Source: an uncultured Bacteroidia bacterium (GTDB lineage: Bacteria; Bacteroidota; Bacteroidia; Bacteroidales; UBA932). Taken from it: 64,000 nucleotides of DNA. Shown here one piece after another: positions 53,155 through 63,053 of this stretch. Position 1 is the first letter of the stretch, and each line of letters begins with the position of its first letter. A program made the translations under genes and the position numbers. Location of the stretch: assembly GCA_902768985.1 (NCBI GenBank), contig CACXNA010000007.1, positions 1-64,000 on the forward strand, in the 5' to 3' direction. Below the pieces are notes generated by a model. It saw only the letters and a list, made by a program, of their open reading frames with translations, made no database searches and had not been told where the DNA came from.

Positions 53155-56127
53155 TTACTCTTGCATTAAGGTGGCGAGACGTTCCAGTCTCATCTTGACG
53201 CTGTCGAGGATGTCGTCAGCGCCCTTCCCGGGCTCATAGCCGTCCCGGATGCTCTCGAAGGTGGCCTTGGCCTGGGCGTACTGCCCGCGCTCCGCGAAGG
53301 AGTCGCCCAGCGTCACATAGGCCCGCGCCAGCCAGTAGGACTGGTCGCCGGCCTTCTGCGAGAAGGCATACACCTCTTCGCCCACGGCGTCGAACTTGCC
53401 GGTGTCGTAGAGGCTCTGGATCAGCAGGTATTCGGATTCGGCCCCAATGGCCGTGGAAGGGTCGGCGGCGAGCTGGCGGAACAGGCGGAGCGCCTGATCG
53501 CGCTGGGAAGTGGCCAGGCTGGACTTCGCCTTGACGAAGGTCGCCTCGCGCTTCAGCTCATCGGAGAGGCCCCGCAGGGCGGAGACCTCGTCGGCGGCGG
53601 CGATCGCCGTCGCGTAATCTTTGCTCCGGTACGCGGAGCGCATCATGCCCACGCGGGCCGTCTGCTTGTTGGCGTCCATCCGCGCGCTGGCGAGCAGCTC
53701 CTGGTAGCCCTTGAAGGCGTCCTGGTAGCGCTCCAGCGCGTAGGAGAGCTCCGCGTAGCGCAGGCGCGCCATTTCGGAGAATGAATACGCGGTCTCGCCC
53801 GCGGCGGCCGCCGCGTAATGGCTGACGGCCTGCTCCTTTTCGCCGAGGCCGTTGTAGCACTCGGCCAGGTAGAATTCCGCCTGCAGGCGGTCCTCCGCGC
53901 CCGGATACTCTTCGAGATATTTGCGCAGCGTGCCCGCGGCCTGCTGGTAGTTCCCGGCCAGGTAGAGCTGCTCGGCGGTGTTGAAATACATCTTCTCCCG
54001 GTCGGCGTCGCTCTGGCTCTGCGCGAGGGAGTTCTTCTCCACGTATTCGAGGAATTTCTCCGGCTGGCGCCGGGCGGTGTAGATGGACTCGATGGCGCTC
54101 ATCGCCTCGTTCGCGTACTCGCTGTTCGGCATCAGGCGCACCACCTCCATGTTGTACTCCAGGGCGGCGTCATATTCTTTCATGTTGCGGTACACCATGC
54201 CCAGGCCGATCATCGCCCGCGCCACCCAGGTGTTGTCCTGGGTATTGTGGCGCAGCCGGGTGAAGGTGCGCACCGCGTCGTTGTTGTTCTTCTGGTCCAT
54301 CTGCGCGCGGCCCAGCTCGTAGAGCGCCTCCTCGTAGAGCGGGACGCCGGGGGTCGCATCCTCGACGTGCAGCAGCGTGGACACCTTGCGGCGCTTGTCG
54401 CCGGAGAGGCCGTAGGCCACCGCCTGCTGGTAGTAGGGGTAGATGTTGTTCGGCGTGTAGAACTCCGTCATCACCTTCTGGTAGGAGTTGACGGCCGCCT
54501 TGTAGTCGCGGCGGCCGAAGTCGCAGTCCGCGCGGCGGTTCATCGCATCCTCGCGCGCCGTCGGGTCGCCCGAGGAGATGTAGCTGTCGAACCAGCGGGC
54601 CGCGGCGGCGTAGTCGCCCGCCTTGAAATAGCTGTAGCCGACGTTGTACGGCAGCAGCCGGCCTTCCGGCGTGTCGTCCAACGCGGCGGCGTTGTGCAAT
54701 TCCGCGAAGACGCTCTGTGCCTCCTTGTAATTGCCCGAGCGGTAGTAGGCCTCGCCCATCCAGTAGCGGGACAGCTGGTTGAAGCGGTCCGTGCGGGGGA
54801 CGTAGTAGGCCGTGGCCCGGAAGAACGGGGCCGCGTCGCGGTAGGAGCCGCTCGAGAAGAGCTGCTCGCCCCGCAGGAAGTTGGCCTTGGTATAATTGTT
54901 CCGCATGTCGGGCGTCAGCTCGTCGATGTTGTCGTAAGCGGCCACCGCGCCGGCGTAGTCCTTGTCCACGAGGGCCGCCAGGGCCATGTAGCCGTAGATC
55001 ATGTCGCCGCGCGCCTTGGTGGACCAGCGCTCGATGTAGTGGGCGAAGCCGGAGGTGTCCTTATTGAGGTCGAAGGCCAGCTTGGCGTAGTTGAACGCAG
55101 CGTCCTCCGTGATCTCGGGATCGTAGTCCACCTTCGCGGCGTCGTTGAAGCACTGCATGGCCGACACCTGGTCGTGCGTGCGCAGGTAGGAGTTGGCCAG
55201 CAGGTAGTTGGCCACCTGGCCCAGCGAATCCGCCCGGCTGCCCATCTGCAGGAAATTATCGATGGCGCCGGCGTAGTCGTCGACGGAGTAGAGCACCGTG
55301 CCCGCGTAGAAGAAGTCCTTGCGGTTCATATCCTCGTGCGAGAGGTCGTCGTAGTATTCGCGGGCCTTCTCTTTCTCGCCCTTGATCAGGTAGGATTCAG
55401 ACAGGATGCGCGCCACGCGCTCGCGGCGCTCCGGCGGGAGCGAGGCGTAGATGCGCGAGCCCTCGCGGATCACGAAGTCGTAGTTCTTCTGGTTGAATTC
55501 GCAGTCGACGATGTAGAAGTCCGTCAGCGCCTGGAAGCGGCTGTCGGCCGAGGCCTGCCAGAAATTGGCCTCCGCCCGGGCGAACTCCTTGTTCTCGTAC
55601 AGCATGATGCCGGTGAAATAGCGGCCCGGCGCCGTGTAGTCCGACTGCGGGAGCGACTCCAGCAGGGTGAAGAAGCGGGACGCTTCCGCATACTGCCCCA
55701 GGCTGAACGCACAGAATCCGCATTTGAAGATGTACTCGGAGAGTTCTTCTTCCTCCAGGTCTTCCGAGCTCACGTAGGAGAACTCGGTCGCGGCCTGCTG
55801 ATACTTCTTCCGGTCGAACAGGATGCGTCCCTGCTCGAAATGGAGCGTGCCGGTCAGGCGCGACGACGGGTAGCGCAGGCGGTAGCTCGCAAACAGGTCG
55901 TCGCAGTCGATCGTCTGCATTTTCAGGGCACAGAGGACCTCGTATCCATCGCTCAGCGGGCTGTCGGGCATGGCCTCGAAACAGATGCGGGCCTGTTCAT
56001 ACATCCCGTTTCCGTAAAGGCGCATCGCCTGCTCCCAGGCGCGCACGCCGCCGTCCGGGGCGGCAGCGAGCCCCGGGGCGCAGAAGACCAGCGCAAGCAG
56101 GGGGGTCAGCAGTGTTTTCAACCTCAT
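53155..56127 (-). CDS. Large periplasmic TPR protein, 990 aa
   Basis: A signal peptide (RLKTLLTPLLALVFCAPGLAAA) precedes about 20 TPR repeats that fill the whole chain (e.g. YFTGIMLYENKEFARAEANF, AMIGLGMVYRNMKEYDAAL, YLAECYNGLGEKEQAVSHYA). No catalytic motif. It is likely a periplasmic or outer-membrane-associated scaffold, similar to proteins paired with barrel proteins in Bacteroidales. The -7 box TAAATTTG at 56159-56152 gives a leader of ~20 bases. It is divergent from ftsE and co-transcribed with the barrel gene. Confidence 0.85.
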   Translation of the reverse strand: MRLKTLLTPLLALVFCAPGLAAAPDGGVRAWEQAMRLYGNGMYEQARICFEAMPDSPLSDGYEVLCALKMQTIDCDDLFASYRLRYPSSRLTGTLHFEQGRILFDRKKYQQAATEFSYVSSEDLEEEELSEYIFKCGFCAFSLGQYAEASRFFTLLESLPQSDYTAPGRYFTGIMLYENKEFARAEANFWQASADSRFQALTDFYIVDCEFNQKNYDFVIREGSRIYASLPPERRERVARILSESYLIKGEKEKAREYYDDLSHEDMNRKDFFYAGTVLYSVDDYAGAIDNFLQMGSRADSLGQVANYLLANSYLRTHDQVSAMQCFNDAAKVDYDPEITEDAAFNYAKLAFDLNKDTSGFAHYIERWSTKARGDMIYGYMALAALVDKDYAGAVAAYDNIDELTPDMRNNYTKANFLRGEQLFSSGSYRDAAPFFRATAYYVPRTDRFNQLSRYWMGEAYYRSGNYKEAQSVFAELHNAAALDDTPEGRLLPYNVGYSYFKAGDYAAAARWFDSYISSGDPTAREDAMNRRADCDFGRRDYKAAVNSYQKVMTEFYTPNNIYPYYQQAVAYGLSGDKRRKVSTLLHVEDATPGVPLYEEALYELGRAQMDQKNNNDAVRTFTRLRHNTQDNTWVARAMIGLGMVYRNMKEYDAALEYNMEVVRLMPNSEYANEAMSAIESIYTARRQPEKFLEYVEKNSLAQSQSDADREKMYFNTAEQLYLAGNYQQAAGTLRKYLEEYPGAEDRLQAEFYLAECYNGLGEKEQAVSHYAAAAAGETAYSFSEMARLRYAELSYALERYQDAFKGYQELLASARMDANKQTARVGMMRSAYRSKDYATAIAAADEVSALRGLSDELKREATFVKAKSSLATSQRDQALRLFRQLAADPSTAIGAESEYLLIQSLYDTGKFDAVGEEVYAFSQKAGDQSYWLARAYVTLGDSFAERGQYAQAKATFESIRDGYEPGKGADDILDSVKMRLERLATLMQE

Positions 56128-56151
56128 AAGCTTATTCTGTTTCTAAAGTGA

Positions 56152-56180
56152 CAAATTTACTCATTTTTACGCTATATTTG
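56152..56180. promoter_or_regulatory. Divergent -7 boxes between the TPR gene and ftsE
   Basis: Minus strand TAAATTTG (56159-56152) serves the TPR gene. Plus strand TATATTTG (56173-56180) serves ftsE, 30 bases before its ATG. Confidence 0.65.
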
Positions 56181-56210
56181 TAGGGTTCATCCAACTTTTT
56201 CACCTGCTTT

Positions 56211-56897
56211 ATGGAAGAAAACAGCGTACCGCTCATTTCCTTCTCCGATGCGGACATCCGCGGCGGGGACGTGACCGTGGTTTACGGTCTCGACATGGAA
56301 GTCTATCCCGGCCAGATCGTCTACATCATCGGCAAGGTTGGCAGCGGAAAGACCTCCATTTTCCGGACCATCACGGCGGAAAACCGCCTTCTCAAGGGCG
56401 CCGGGCAGGTGTGCGGATATGACCTGACGAAGATCCGGGCAAAAGAGGTGCCATATCTGCGCCGCAAGATCGGCGTCGTCTTCCAGGATTTCCAGCTCCT
56501 GATGGACCGCAGCGTGGAGGACAACCTCTCCTTCGTCCTGAAAGCCACCGGCTGGAAGGACGCCGGGGCCATCCACCGGCGTATCGACGAGGTGCTGGAG
56601 GCGGTCGGGATGACTACCAAGTCCCACAAGATGCCCCACCAGCTCTCCGGCGGCGAGCAGCAGCGCATCGCCATCGCGCGCGCCATCCTCAACAACCCCG
56701 CCCTCATCCTGGCCGACGAGCCTACCGGCAACCTCGACGAGGAGACGGCCGAGGGCATCCTCCAGCTGCTCCAGCAGATCAACCGCGAGCAGGGCACGGC
56801 CATCGTCATGGTCACGCACAACCGCGGCATCTGCCAGCGCTACCCGGGCCGCGTCTTCGAGACGCGCGACGAGACCTGCAAAGAAATCACCCTATGA
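56211..56897 (+). CDS. ftsE: Cell division ATP-binding protein FtsE
   Basis: 228 aa ABC ATPase. Walker A GKVGSGKTS near residue 44, Q-loop VVFQDFQLLMDRSVEDNL, signature LSGGEQQRIAIARA near 143, Walker B LILADEPTGNLD, H-loop VMVTHN. The YVIGKVGSGK and FQDFQLL patterns are specific to FtsE. With FtsX it controls peptidoglycan hydrolases at the division site; ftsX is not in this window, as is common in Bacteroidetes. Its end overlaps the nth start by 4 bases (ATGA). Confidence 0.93.
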   Translation: MEENSVPLISFSDADIRGGDVTVVYGLDMEVYPGQIVYIIGKVGSGKTSIFRTITAENRLLKGAGQVCGYDLTKIRAKEVPYLRRKIGVVFQDFQLLMDRSVEDNLSFVLKATGWKDAGAIHRRIDEVLEAVGMTTKSHKMPHQLSGGEQQRIAIARAILNNPALILADEPTGNLDEETAEGILQLLQQINREQGTAIVMVTHNRGICQRYPGRVFETRDETCKEITL

Positions 56898-57523
56898 CGC
56901 TCAAGCAGCGCTACGACGCCATCCTCGGCTATTTCCGGGACAACGTCCCCATTGCCGAGTCGGAGCTGCATTTCGACTCCCCCTACCAGCTGCTGGTGGC
57001 CGTGATGCTCTCGGCCCAATGCACGGACAAGCGGGTCAACATGACCACGCCCGCGTTGTTTTCCGCCTACCCCACGCCGGAGGCGCTGGCGGCGGCTTCT
57101 TTCGAGAATGTCTTTGCGCTGATCCGCTCCATCTCCTATCCCAACAGCAAGGCCAAGCACCTGATCGGCATGGCGCAGAAGCTGCTCGCCGACTTCGGCG
57201 GGCAGGTCCCGTCGGGGATTGACGAGCTGATGAGCCTGCCGGGCGTGGGCCGCAAGACGGCCAATGTGGTCGCGTCGATCACCTGGGGCGAGCCGGTGAT
57301 CGCCGTCGACACGCACGTTTTCCGCGTGGCGCGGCGGCTGGGGCTCTCCCGCGGCACGACGCCGCGCGCCGTGGAGCTCGACCTCGAGCGCCACACGCCC
57401 GCGGAGCTGCGCCCCATCGCCCACCACTGGCTCATCCTCCACGGCCGCTACGTCTGCACCGCCCTGAAACCAAATTGCGCGAGCTGTCCGCTCGCGCAAT
57501 GGTGCAAAGATTTCAACAAATAA
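56894..57523 (+). CDS. nth: Endonuclease III
   Basis: 209 aa. Helix-hairpin-helix with the catalytic Lys in LPGVGRKTANVV near residue 120, catalytic Asp in AVDTHVFRVARRLG near 138, and the [4Fe-4S] cluster motif CTALKPNCASCPLAQWC (C-x6-C-x2-C-x5-C) at the C-terminus. It is a DNA glycosylase/AP lyase that removes oxidised pyrimidines. Translationally coupled to ftsE and convergent with the phospho-sugar mutase gene (no gap). Confidence 0.96.
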   Translation: MTLKQRYDAILGYFRDNVPIAESELHFDSPYQLLVAVMLSAQCTDKRVNMTTPALFSAYPTPEALAAASFENVFALIRSISYPNSKAKHLIGMAQKLLADFGGQVPSGIDELMSLPGVGRKTANVVASITWGEPVIAVDTHVFRVARRLGLSRGTTPRAVELDLERHTPAELRPIAHHWLILHGRYVCTALKPNCASCPLAQWCKDFNK

Positions 57524-59188
57524 TTACTCGCAGAACTGGTGCTTCAGCGCGGCGATCTTGTCGTCCGCGTCGTCACCCTTGGCGCCGAAGTAGAACTTGA
57601 TCTTCGGCTCGGTGCCGGACGGGCGGACGGACACGACGTCGCCCGCCGCGTCGAAGAACTGCAGCACGTTCGAGGACGGCTGGCCGGTCTTCTCAGGCTC
57701 CAGGTAGTCAATAACTTTCGTGACCGGCGAGCCGCAGAGCTCCTTGGGCGGGTTGGCGCGCAGGTCCACCATCATCTGCTGGATCTCGCGGGCGCCGGAG
57801 ATGCCCTTGCGGACCACGGACACGAGGCCCTCTTTGCGGTAGCCGAACTCTTTGTAAATGCGCTGCATCAGCTGGTAGAGCGAGAGGCCCTGCTCCTTGG
57901 CCCAGGCGGCGCATTCGGCCACCATCATCGCGGCCACCTGCGCGTCCTTGTCGCGGACGAACATGCCCACGTTGAAGCCGTAGCTTTCCTCGCCGCCGCA
58001 GATGAACTCGCCGCCCTTCACCTCTTCGCGCTTGACGACTTCGGCGATGTACTTGAAGCCCGTGAGGACGTTGTACACCGGCACGCCGAAGCCCTTGCAG
58101 ATGTCGGCGATGAGCTCGGTGGTGACGATGGTCTTGACGACGTATTTGCCGGCGCCAAGCTTACCCAGGTCTTTCCACCGATTGAGGATGTAGTAGGTCA
58201 GCATGGCGGCCGTCTGGTTGCCGTTGAAGAGCACCATCTTGCCGTCGTTGTCGCGCACGGCGATGCCGAGGCGGTCGGCGTCCGGGTCGGAGCCCATCAC
58301 GAGGTCGGCGCCCGTCTCGTCAGCCTTGTCGAGGGCCATCTTGAGGGCCGCGGGCTCTTCGGGATTCGGGGAGACGACCGTCGGGAAATCACCGTCGGAG
58401 ACATCCTGGTCGGGGACGTGGATGATGTTCTTGAAGCCTTTGCGCTTGAGGATCTCGGGGATCATGCGCACGCCGCAGCCGTGCAGCGGGGTGTAGACGA
58501 TCTTGAGGTCGCCGTGCTTTTCGCAGAGCTCGGGGCTGAGGCTCAGGGAGAGGAGGTCGGATAGATATTTCTCGTCCACGTCGGCACCCATCGCCTCGAC
58601 CTCGCCGCAGCGCAGGCCGGCCTTGAACTTGACCATGGACGGGTCGGTGATCTTGGCCACTTCGGCCACGATGTCCTTGTCGACCGGCGAGGTCACCTGG
58701 CCGCCGTCGGACCAGCTCACTTTGTAGCCGTTGTATTCTTTCGGGTTGTGGGAAGCGGTGATCATCACGCCGGCCACGGCGCCCTTCAGCCGCACCGCGT
58801 AGCTCATTTCGGGCGTCGGGCGGATGTTGTCGAAGATGTAAACATGGATGCCGTTGGCGGACAGGACGTCGGCCGTGATGCGGGCGAACTCTTTGCTGTT
58901 GTTGCGGGAGTCATAGGAGATGACAACCTTCGGGTCGTCGTCCTGGCAGTGGGCCAGGATGTAGTTGGCGAGGCCCTGGGTGGCCATGCCCACCGTGTAA
59001 CGGTTCATGCGGTTGGTGCCCACGCCCATGATGCCGCGCAGGCCGCCGGTGCCGAATTCAAGGTTCTTGTAGAAGGCGTCTTCGTAGCCCGCGGGATCTT
59101 CATTCCGGAGCTGCATGATCTTCATTTTGGTCTCCTGGTCGAAATCGCCGTCGAGCCAGGCCTGTGCTCTCTGTTCAAATTCTTTCAT
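57524..59188 (-). CDS. Phospho-sugar mutase (phosphoglucomutase / phosphomannomutase)
   Basis: 554 aa, the long form like PgcA. FGTGGLRGIMGVGTNRMN near residue 46, the active-site phosphoserine loop TASHNPKEYNGYK near 145, metal motif GSDPDADRLGIA near 305, sugar-binding GGEESYGF near 400, phosphate-binding RPSGTEPKIKFYF near 525. It interconverts hexose-1-P and hexose-6-P. It differs from the GlmM-like protein at 37144. The gene ends directly at the nth stop. Its 5' side faces the repeat-rich region 59189-60056. Confidence 0.92.
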   Translation of the reverse strand: MKEFEQRAQAWLDGDFDQETKMKIMQLRNEDPAGYEDAFYKNLEFGTGGLRGIMGVGTNRMNRYTVGMATQGLANYILAHCQDDDPKVVISYDSRNNSKEFARITADVLSANGIHVYIFDNIRPTPEMSYAVRLKGAVAGVMITASHNPKEYNGYKVSWSDGGQVTSPVDKDIVAEVAKITDPSMVKFKAGLRCGEVEAMGADVDEKYLSDLLSLSLSPELCEKHGDLKIVYTPLHGCGVRMIPEILKRKGFKNIIHVPDQDVSDGDFPTVVSPNPEEPAALKMALDKADETGADLVMGSDPDADRLGIAVRDNDGKMVLFNGNQTAAMLTYYILNRWKDLGKLGAGKYVVKTIVTTELIADICKGFGVPVYNVLTGFKYIAEVVKREEVKGGEFICGGEESYGFNVGMFVRDKDAQVAAMMVAECAAWAKEQGLSLYQLMQRIYKEFGYRKEGLVSVVRKGISGAREIQQMMVDLRANPPKELCGSPVTKVIDYLEPEKTGQPSSNVLQFFDAAGDVVSVRPSGTEPKIKFYFGAKGDDADDKIAALKHQFCE

Positions 59189-59411
59189 GTGGTTATCTGG
59201 TTTTGTTTGTTTTATCTCTTTTCTTTCTCTGTTTCTATTATTTCTCTGTCTGTGTTGTATACAAATCTTACAATCTTCTATTCGATCCCTTTTCTCTATC
59301 GCCCTGCCGCTCCTCCGTCCGACCGACAGCCCCCCTGCCTCTCTCCCCGTCCTGTTTCTCCCTGTCTCTCCTGTCTTCCGGCCCTCCTCTGCTTCATCCA
59401 GGCTCCTTCCC

Positions 59412-59645
59412 CAGTCTTCCGGTCCGTCCTGCTTCTTCCTGCCTCCTCGGCTTGCCTCATCCAGCCCTCCTCTGCTTCATCCAGCCTCCCCAGTCTTCCG
59501 GCCCGTCCTGCTTCTTCCTGCCTCTCCAGCCTGTCTCATCTGGCCCTCCTCTGCTTCATCCAAGCTCCCCCCAGTCTTCCGGTCCGTCCTGCTTCTTCCT
59601 GCCCTCCTATCTTCCGGCCCGGCCTGCTTCTTCCTGCCTCTTCGC
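59412..59645. repeat. Polypyrimidine tandem repeats, ~80-bp unit
   Basis: The phrase CAGTCTTCCGGYCCGTCCTG starts at 59412, 59491 and 59572 (periods 79 and 81). Each is followed by CTTCTTCCTGCC and a CTCCTCTGCTTCATCC segment, and shortened copies lie at either end (59374 onward and ~59610). The plus strand is nearly all C and T. It adjoins the palindrome array. 59189-59411 is also pyrimidine-rich and holds no gene; it should contain the promoter of the mutase gene. Confidence 0.8.
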
Positions 59646-59648
59646 CCT

Positions 59649-59984
59649 ATCCTCAAAACAGGGCTGATTTGAGGATAAACCTCCGTTTTTCCACCGTCCG
59701 TCCTCAAAACAAGGCAATTATGAGGATAAACCTCCGTTTTCCCACTGTTTGTCCTCAAAACAGGGCGTTTTTGAGGACAAAGCCCCGGTTTTTCCGTCGG
59801 CCGTGCGCAAAATGAGGTTATTTTGCGCACCGACCCGGATTATTCAGCCTTCCGTGCGCAAATCCGGGGCTTTTTGCGCACCGCTTTCAATTCTTCCTGT
59901 CGGCCGTCCACAAAAACGGGGTGTTTTTGTGTATGGGACCCGTTTTTTTGCCTGCCGTACACAAATCTGGCGGTTTTTGTGTAC
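59649..59984. repeat. Seven-unit array of covarying 28-29-nt palindromes at 51-52-bp period
   Basis: Units start at 59649, 59700, 59751, 59803, 59854, 59906 and 59957. Each is a left arm of 10, a centre of 8-9 and a right arm of 10 bases. Arms: RTCCTCAAAA with TTTTGAGGAY (units 1-3), GTGCGCAAAA with TTTTGCGCAC (4-5), and GTCCACAAAA or GTACACAAAT with TTTTGTGTAT or TTTTGTGTAC (6-7). Units 3, 4, 5 and 7 pair perfectly in the outer nine bases. Intervals of 22-24 bases are related to each other (CCGGTTTTTCC...GGCC). No cas gene is present and no unit is identical to another. Confidence 0.93.
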
Positions 59985-60043
59985 GGGCCCGGCTGCGGTC
60001 CGGGCGGAACAGGTCAAATATACTAATTTTTTGTCGAAAGTGT

Positions 60044-60051
60044 TATTTTTG
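60044..60051 (+). promoter_or_regulatory. -7 box of the methyltransferase gene (leaderless)
   Basis: TATTTTTG ends 5 bases before the ATG at 60057, so transcription should begin at or beside the start codon. Confidence 0.55.
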
Positions 60052-60056
60052 CAGGG

Positions 60057-61646
60057 ATGAAACGGAGTTTTGCGGACATAATGGCCGGGCTGGACAGCGA
60101 GCGGGCGCAGAAAGTGGCGCGCAAGTTGCCCGCCTGGGCTGCCGTGGACGCCGACCGCCGCGCCGCCGGCCTCGACCCCCTCGAGTTCCCCTCCGCCCTC
60201 TCCCTCGAGCAGTGCTCGTCCTCCGCCACCGCCGCGTACAAGGCCAACCTCGCGGTCTCTGGCGGAACGGAAGCGGGAACTGCCCCCGGAAACCGTGCCA
60301 GCAAGCTGGCTTGTCCTTCAACCCCCTGCGCCCCCTTTCAGGGGGATTTGTCCTTGTCGGGCGGCATCGTAAGAGGGAGGGGCCCATCGTCAGGTGGGAG
60401 GGGTCCGGCGCAGCCGGACGTTTCCGGGGGCAGTTGCCCGCTCCGTGAAGTGGAGACCTCTTTCGGTTTTGCGCCAGCACCACCTGTCCCGGCAAAGACT
60501 GCGGGCGACGAGACCATTGCCGCTTCCGGTCCGCTCGGGACCGTGCTGGATCTGACCGGCGGGCTGGGGGTGGATAGCTGGGCGTTCGCGCAGGTCGCGG
60601 AGCGGGTGGTGTACTTCGAGCGGAGCGAGGAGCTGGCGGCCGCGGCGGGAAGGAATTTCCAGCGCCTGGGCGCTGGAAATATCGACGTGCGCTGCGAGAC
60701 GGTGACGCCGCAGACCGAGCTGCCGGAGGCGGATCTGATCTACGCCGACCCGGCGCGTCGTGACGCCGCCGGGCGCAAAGTTTTCCTGCTGGAGGACTGC
60801 ACGCCGGACATCCTGACGCTGCTCCCGATGCTGCTCCGGAAGGCGCCGGCGGTGCTGGTCAAGCTTTCGCCGATGGCCGACCTGGCGATGCTCGCCGAGC
60901 GCCTCGGGCCCGCGCTGCGCGAGATCCACGTGGTGGAGTGCGACGGCGAGGTCAAGGAGCTCCTCTGCCTCCTCCTCCGCGACAACCCCTCCCCCGAACC
61001 CGACATCGTCCTCGCCCGGCTTACAGCTTCACGCAGGGGAATTTTAGTTCACGAGGCCACGGGCGGCCACGGTTTTGCCGGGGCGACTTCCCCCGACGTT
61101 CAGCAAGGGGACGGTCTGCAGTTCCGGATGTCCGAGGAGCGGGGGGCGGAGGCGGTGTATGCTGCCGGGGTGCAGCCGGGCGACGTGCTCCTGGAGCCCT
61201 GCCCGGCGCTGCTGAAGGCCGGCGCCTTCCGCCTCCCCTGCGCCCGCTGGAGCCTCCGCAAACTCGCCCCCTCCACCCACCTCTACCTGGCCCCTACGGA
61301 CGTCGCCTCGAGCTCGAGCGAAGCGAAGTCGGCACCAGCCGACCGGCCGGCCCCGGGACTTTGCGCCAGCAAAGTCGGAAAGGGGTTTATGGCCGCAGGG
61401 GGTTTCGGGGGATATGCCCCCGTATTCAAGGCGTGGCGCGTGCGGGAGGTGCTGCCGCTGGGCGCCGCGGCATTCAAGACCCTGCGGAAAAGCTACCCGC
61501 GCGCCGACGTCACCGCCCGCAACCTGCCGCTCGGCAGCGCCGAGCTCCAGAAGCGGCTCGGCGTCGCCTCCGGCGGCGACGTCCACATCTTCGGCTGCCG
61601 CCTCGCCGACGGCTCCTCCGTCCTCCTCGTCACCGCCGGCGAATGA
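60057..61646 (+). CDS. Class I SAM-dependent methyltransferase with THUMP-like domain, carrying repeat insertions
   Basis: 529 aa, against roughly 390-400 expected. Core motifs: SLEQCSS near residue 50, SAM-binding DLTGGLGVDSWAF near 165, YADPARRD near 228, VLVKLSPMADL near 265. The C-terminal THUMP-like part ends RKSYPRADVTARNLPLGSAE and is followed by the usual GGDVHIFGC. Residues ~66-160 and ~420-460 are Gly/Pro/Ser/Arg-rich and correspond to GC-rich hairpin repeats inserted in frame (60297-60440, 61318-61416). The family is probably an RNA methyltransferase of unknown target. The core residues are intact, so the enzyme may work despite the insertions. Confidence 0.82.
   Translation: MKRSFADIMAGLDSERAQKVARKLPAWAAVDADRRAAGLDPLEFPSALSLEQCSSSATAAYKANLAVSGGTEAGTAPGNRASKLACPSTPCAPFQGDLSLSGGIVRGRGPSSGGRGPAQPDVSGGSCPLREVETSFGFAPAPPVPAKTAGDETIAASGPLGTVLDLTGGLGVDSWAFAQVAERVVYFERSEELAAAAGRNFQRLGAGNIDVRCETVTPQTELPEADLIYADPARRDAAGRKVFLLEDCTPDILTLLPMLLRKAPAVLVKLSPMADLAMLAERLGPALREIHVVECDGEVKELLCLLLRDNPSPEPDIVLARLTASRRGILVHEATGGHGFAGATSPDVQQGDGLQFRMSEERGAEAVYAAGVQPGDVLLEPCPALLKAGAFRLPCARWSLRKLAPSTHLYLAPTDVASSSSEAKSAPADRPAPGLCASKVGKGFMAAGGFGGYAPVFKAWRVREVLPLGAAAFKTLRKSYPRADVTARNLPLGSAELQKRLGVASGGDVHIFGCRLADGSSVLLVTAGE
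60297..60440 (+). repeat. In-frame repeat insertion in the methyltransferase gene (1)
   Basis: Hairpins GCCAGCAAGCTGGC, CCCCCTTTCAGGGGG and GTCCGGCGCAGCCGGAC. The CAACCCCCTG...CAGGGGGA part is shared with the block at 28779-28960. Total length keeps the frame. Confidence 0.6.
61318..61416 (+). repeat. In-frame repeat insertion in the methyltransferase gene (2)
   Basis: It matches the left part of the element at 35305-35415: GTCGGCACCAGCCGAC is identical, then a hairpin ACTTTG...CAAAGT where the other copy has TATTTG...CAAATA, then GGGGGATATGCCCCC where the other has GGGGGCGGAGCCCCC. Stems are kept while the bases differ. Confidence 0.75.
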
Positions 61647-61666
61647 CGATTAGTAAAACCTTTTGA

Positions 61667-63001
<1,335 letters not shown>

Positions 63002-63012
63002 TGCAAGGCCTA

Positions 63013-63053
63013 GCAAAAAGAAAACCCGGTCGCTGACCGGGTTTTCTTTTTGC
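63013..63053. terminator. Bidirectional terminator between convergent genes
   Basis: GCAAAAAGAAAACCCGGTC pairs perfectly with GACCGGGTTTTCTTTTTGC across GCT. It serves the esterase gene and the convergent S9 peptidase gene, whose stop overlaps its last base. Confidence 0.92.

Noticed and set aside
59649-59984. CRISPR array
   Set aside because: The period is regular, but the repeated units are not identical, the intervals between them resemble each other, and no cas gene is in the window.
59749-60060. Protein of ~100 aa reading through the palindrome array
   Set aside because: The frame is open only because 51 is a multiple of 3; palindromic arms, changing units and the lack of a start signal point to non-coding DNA.
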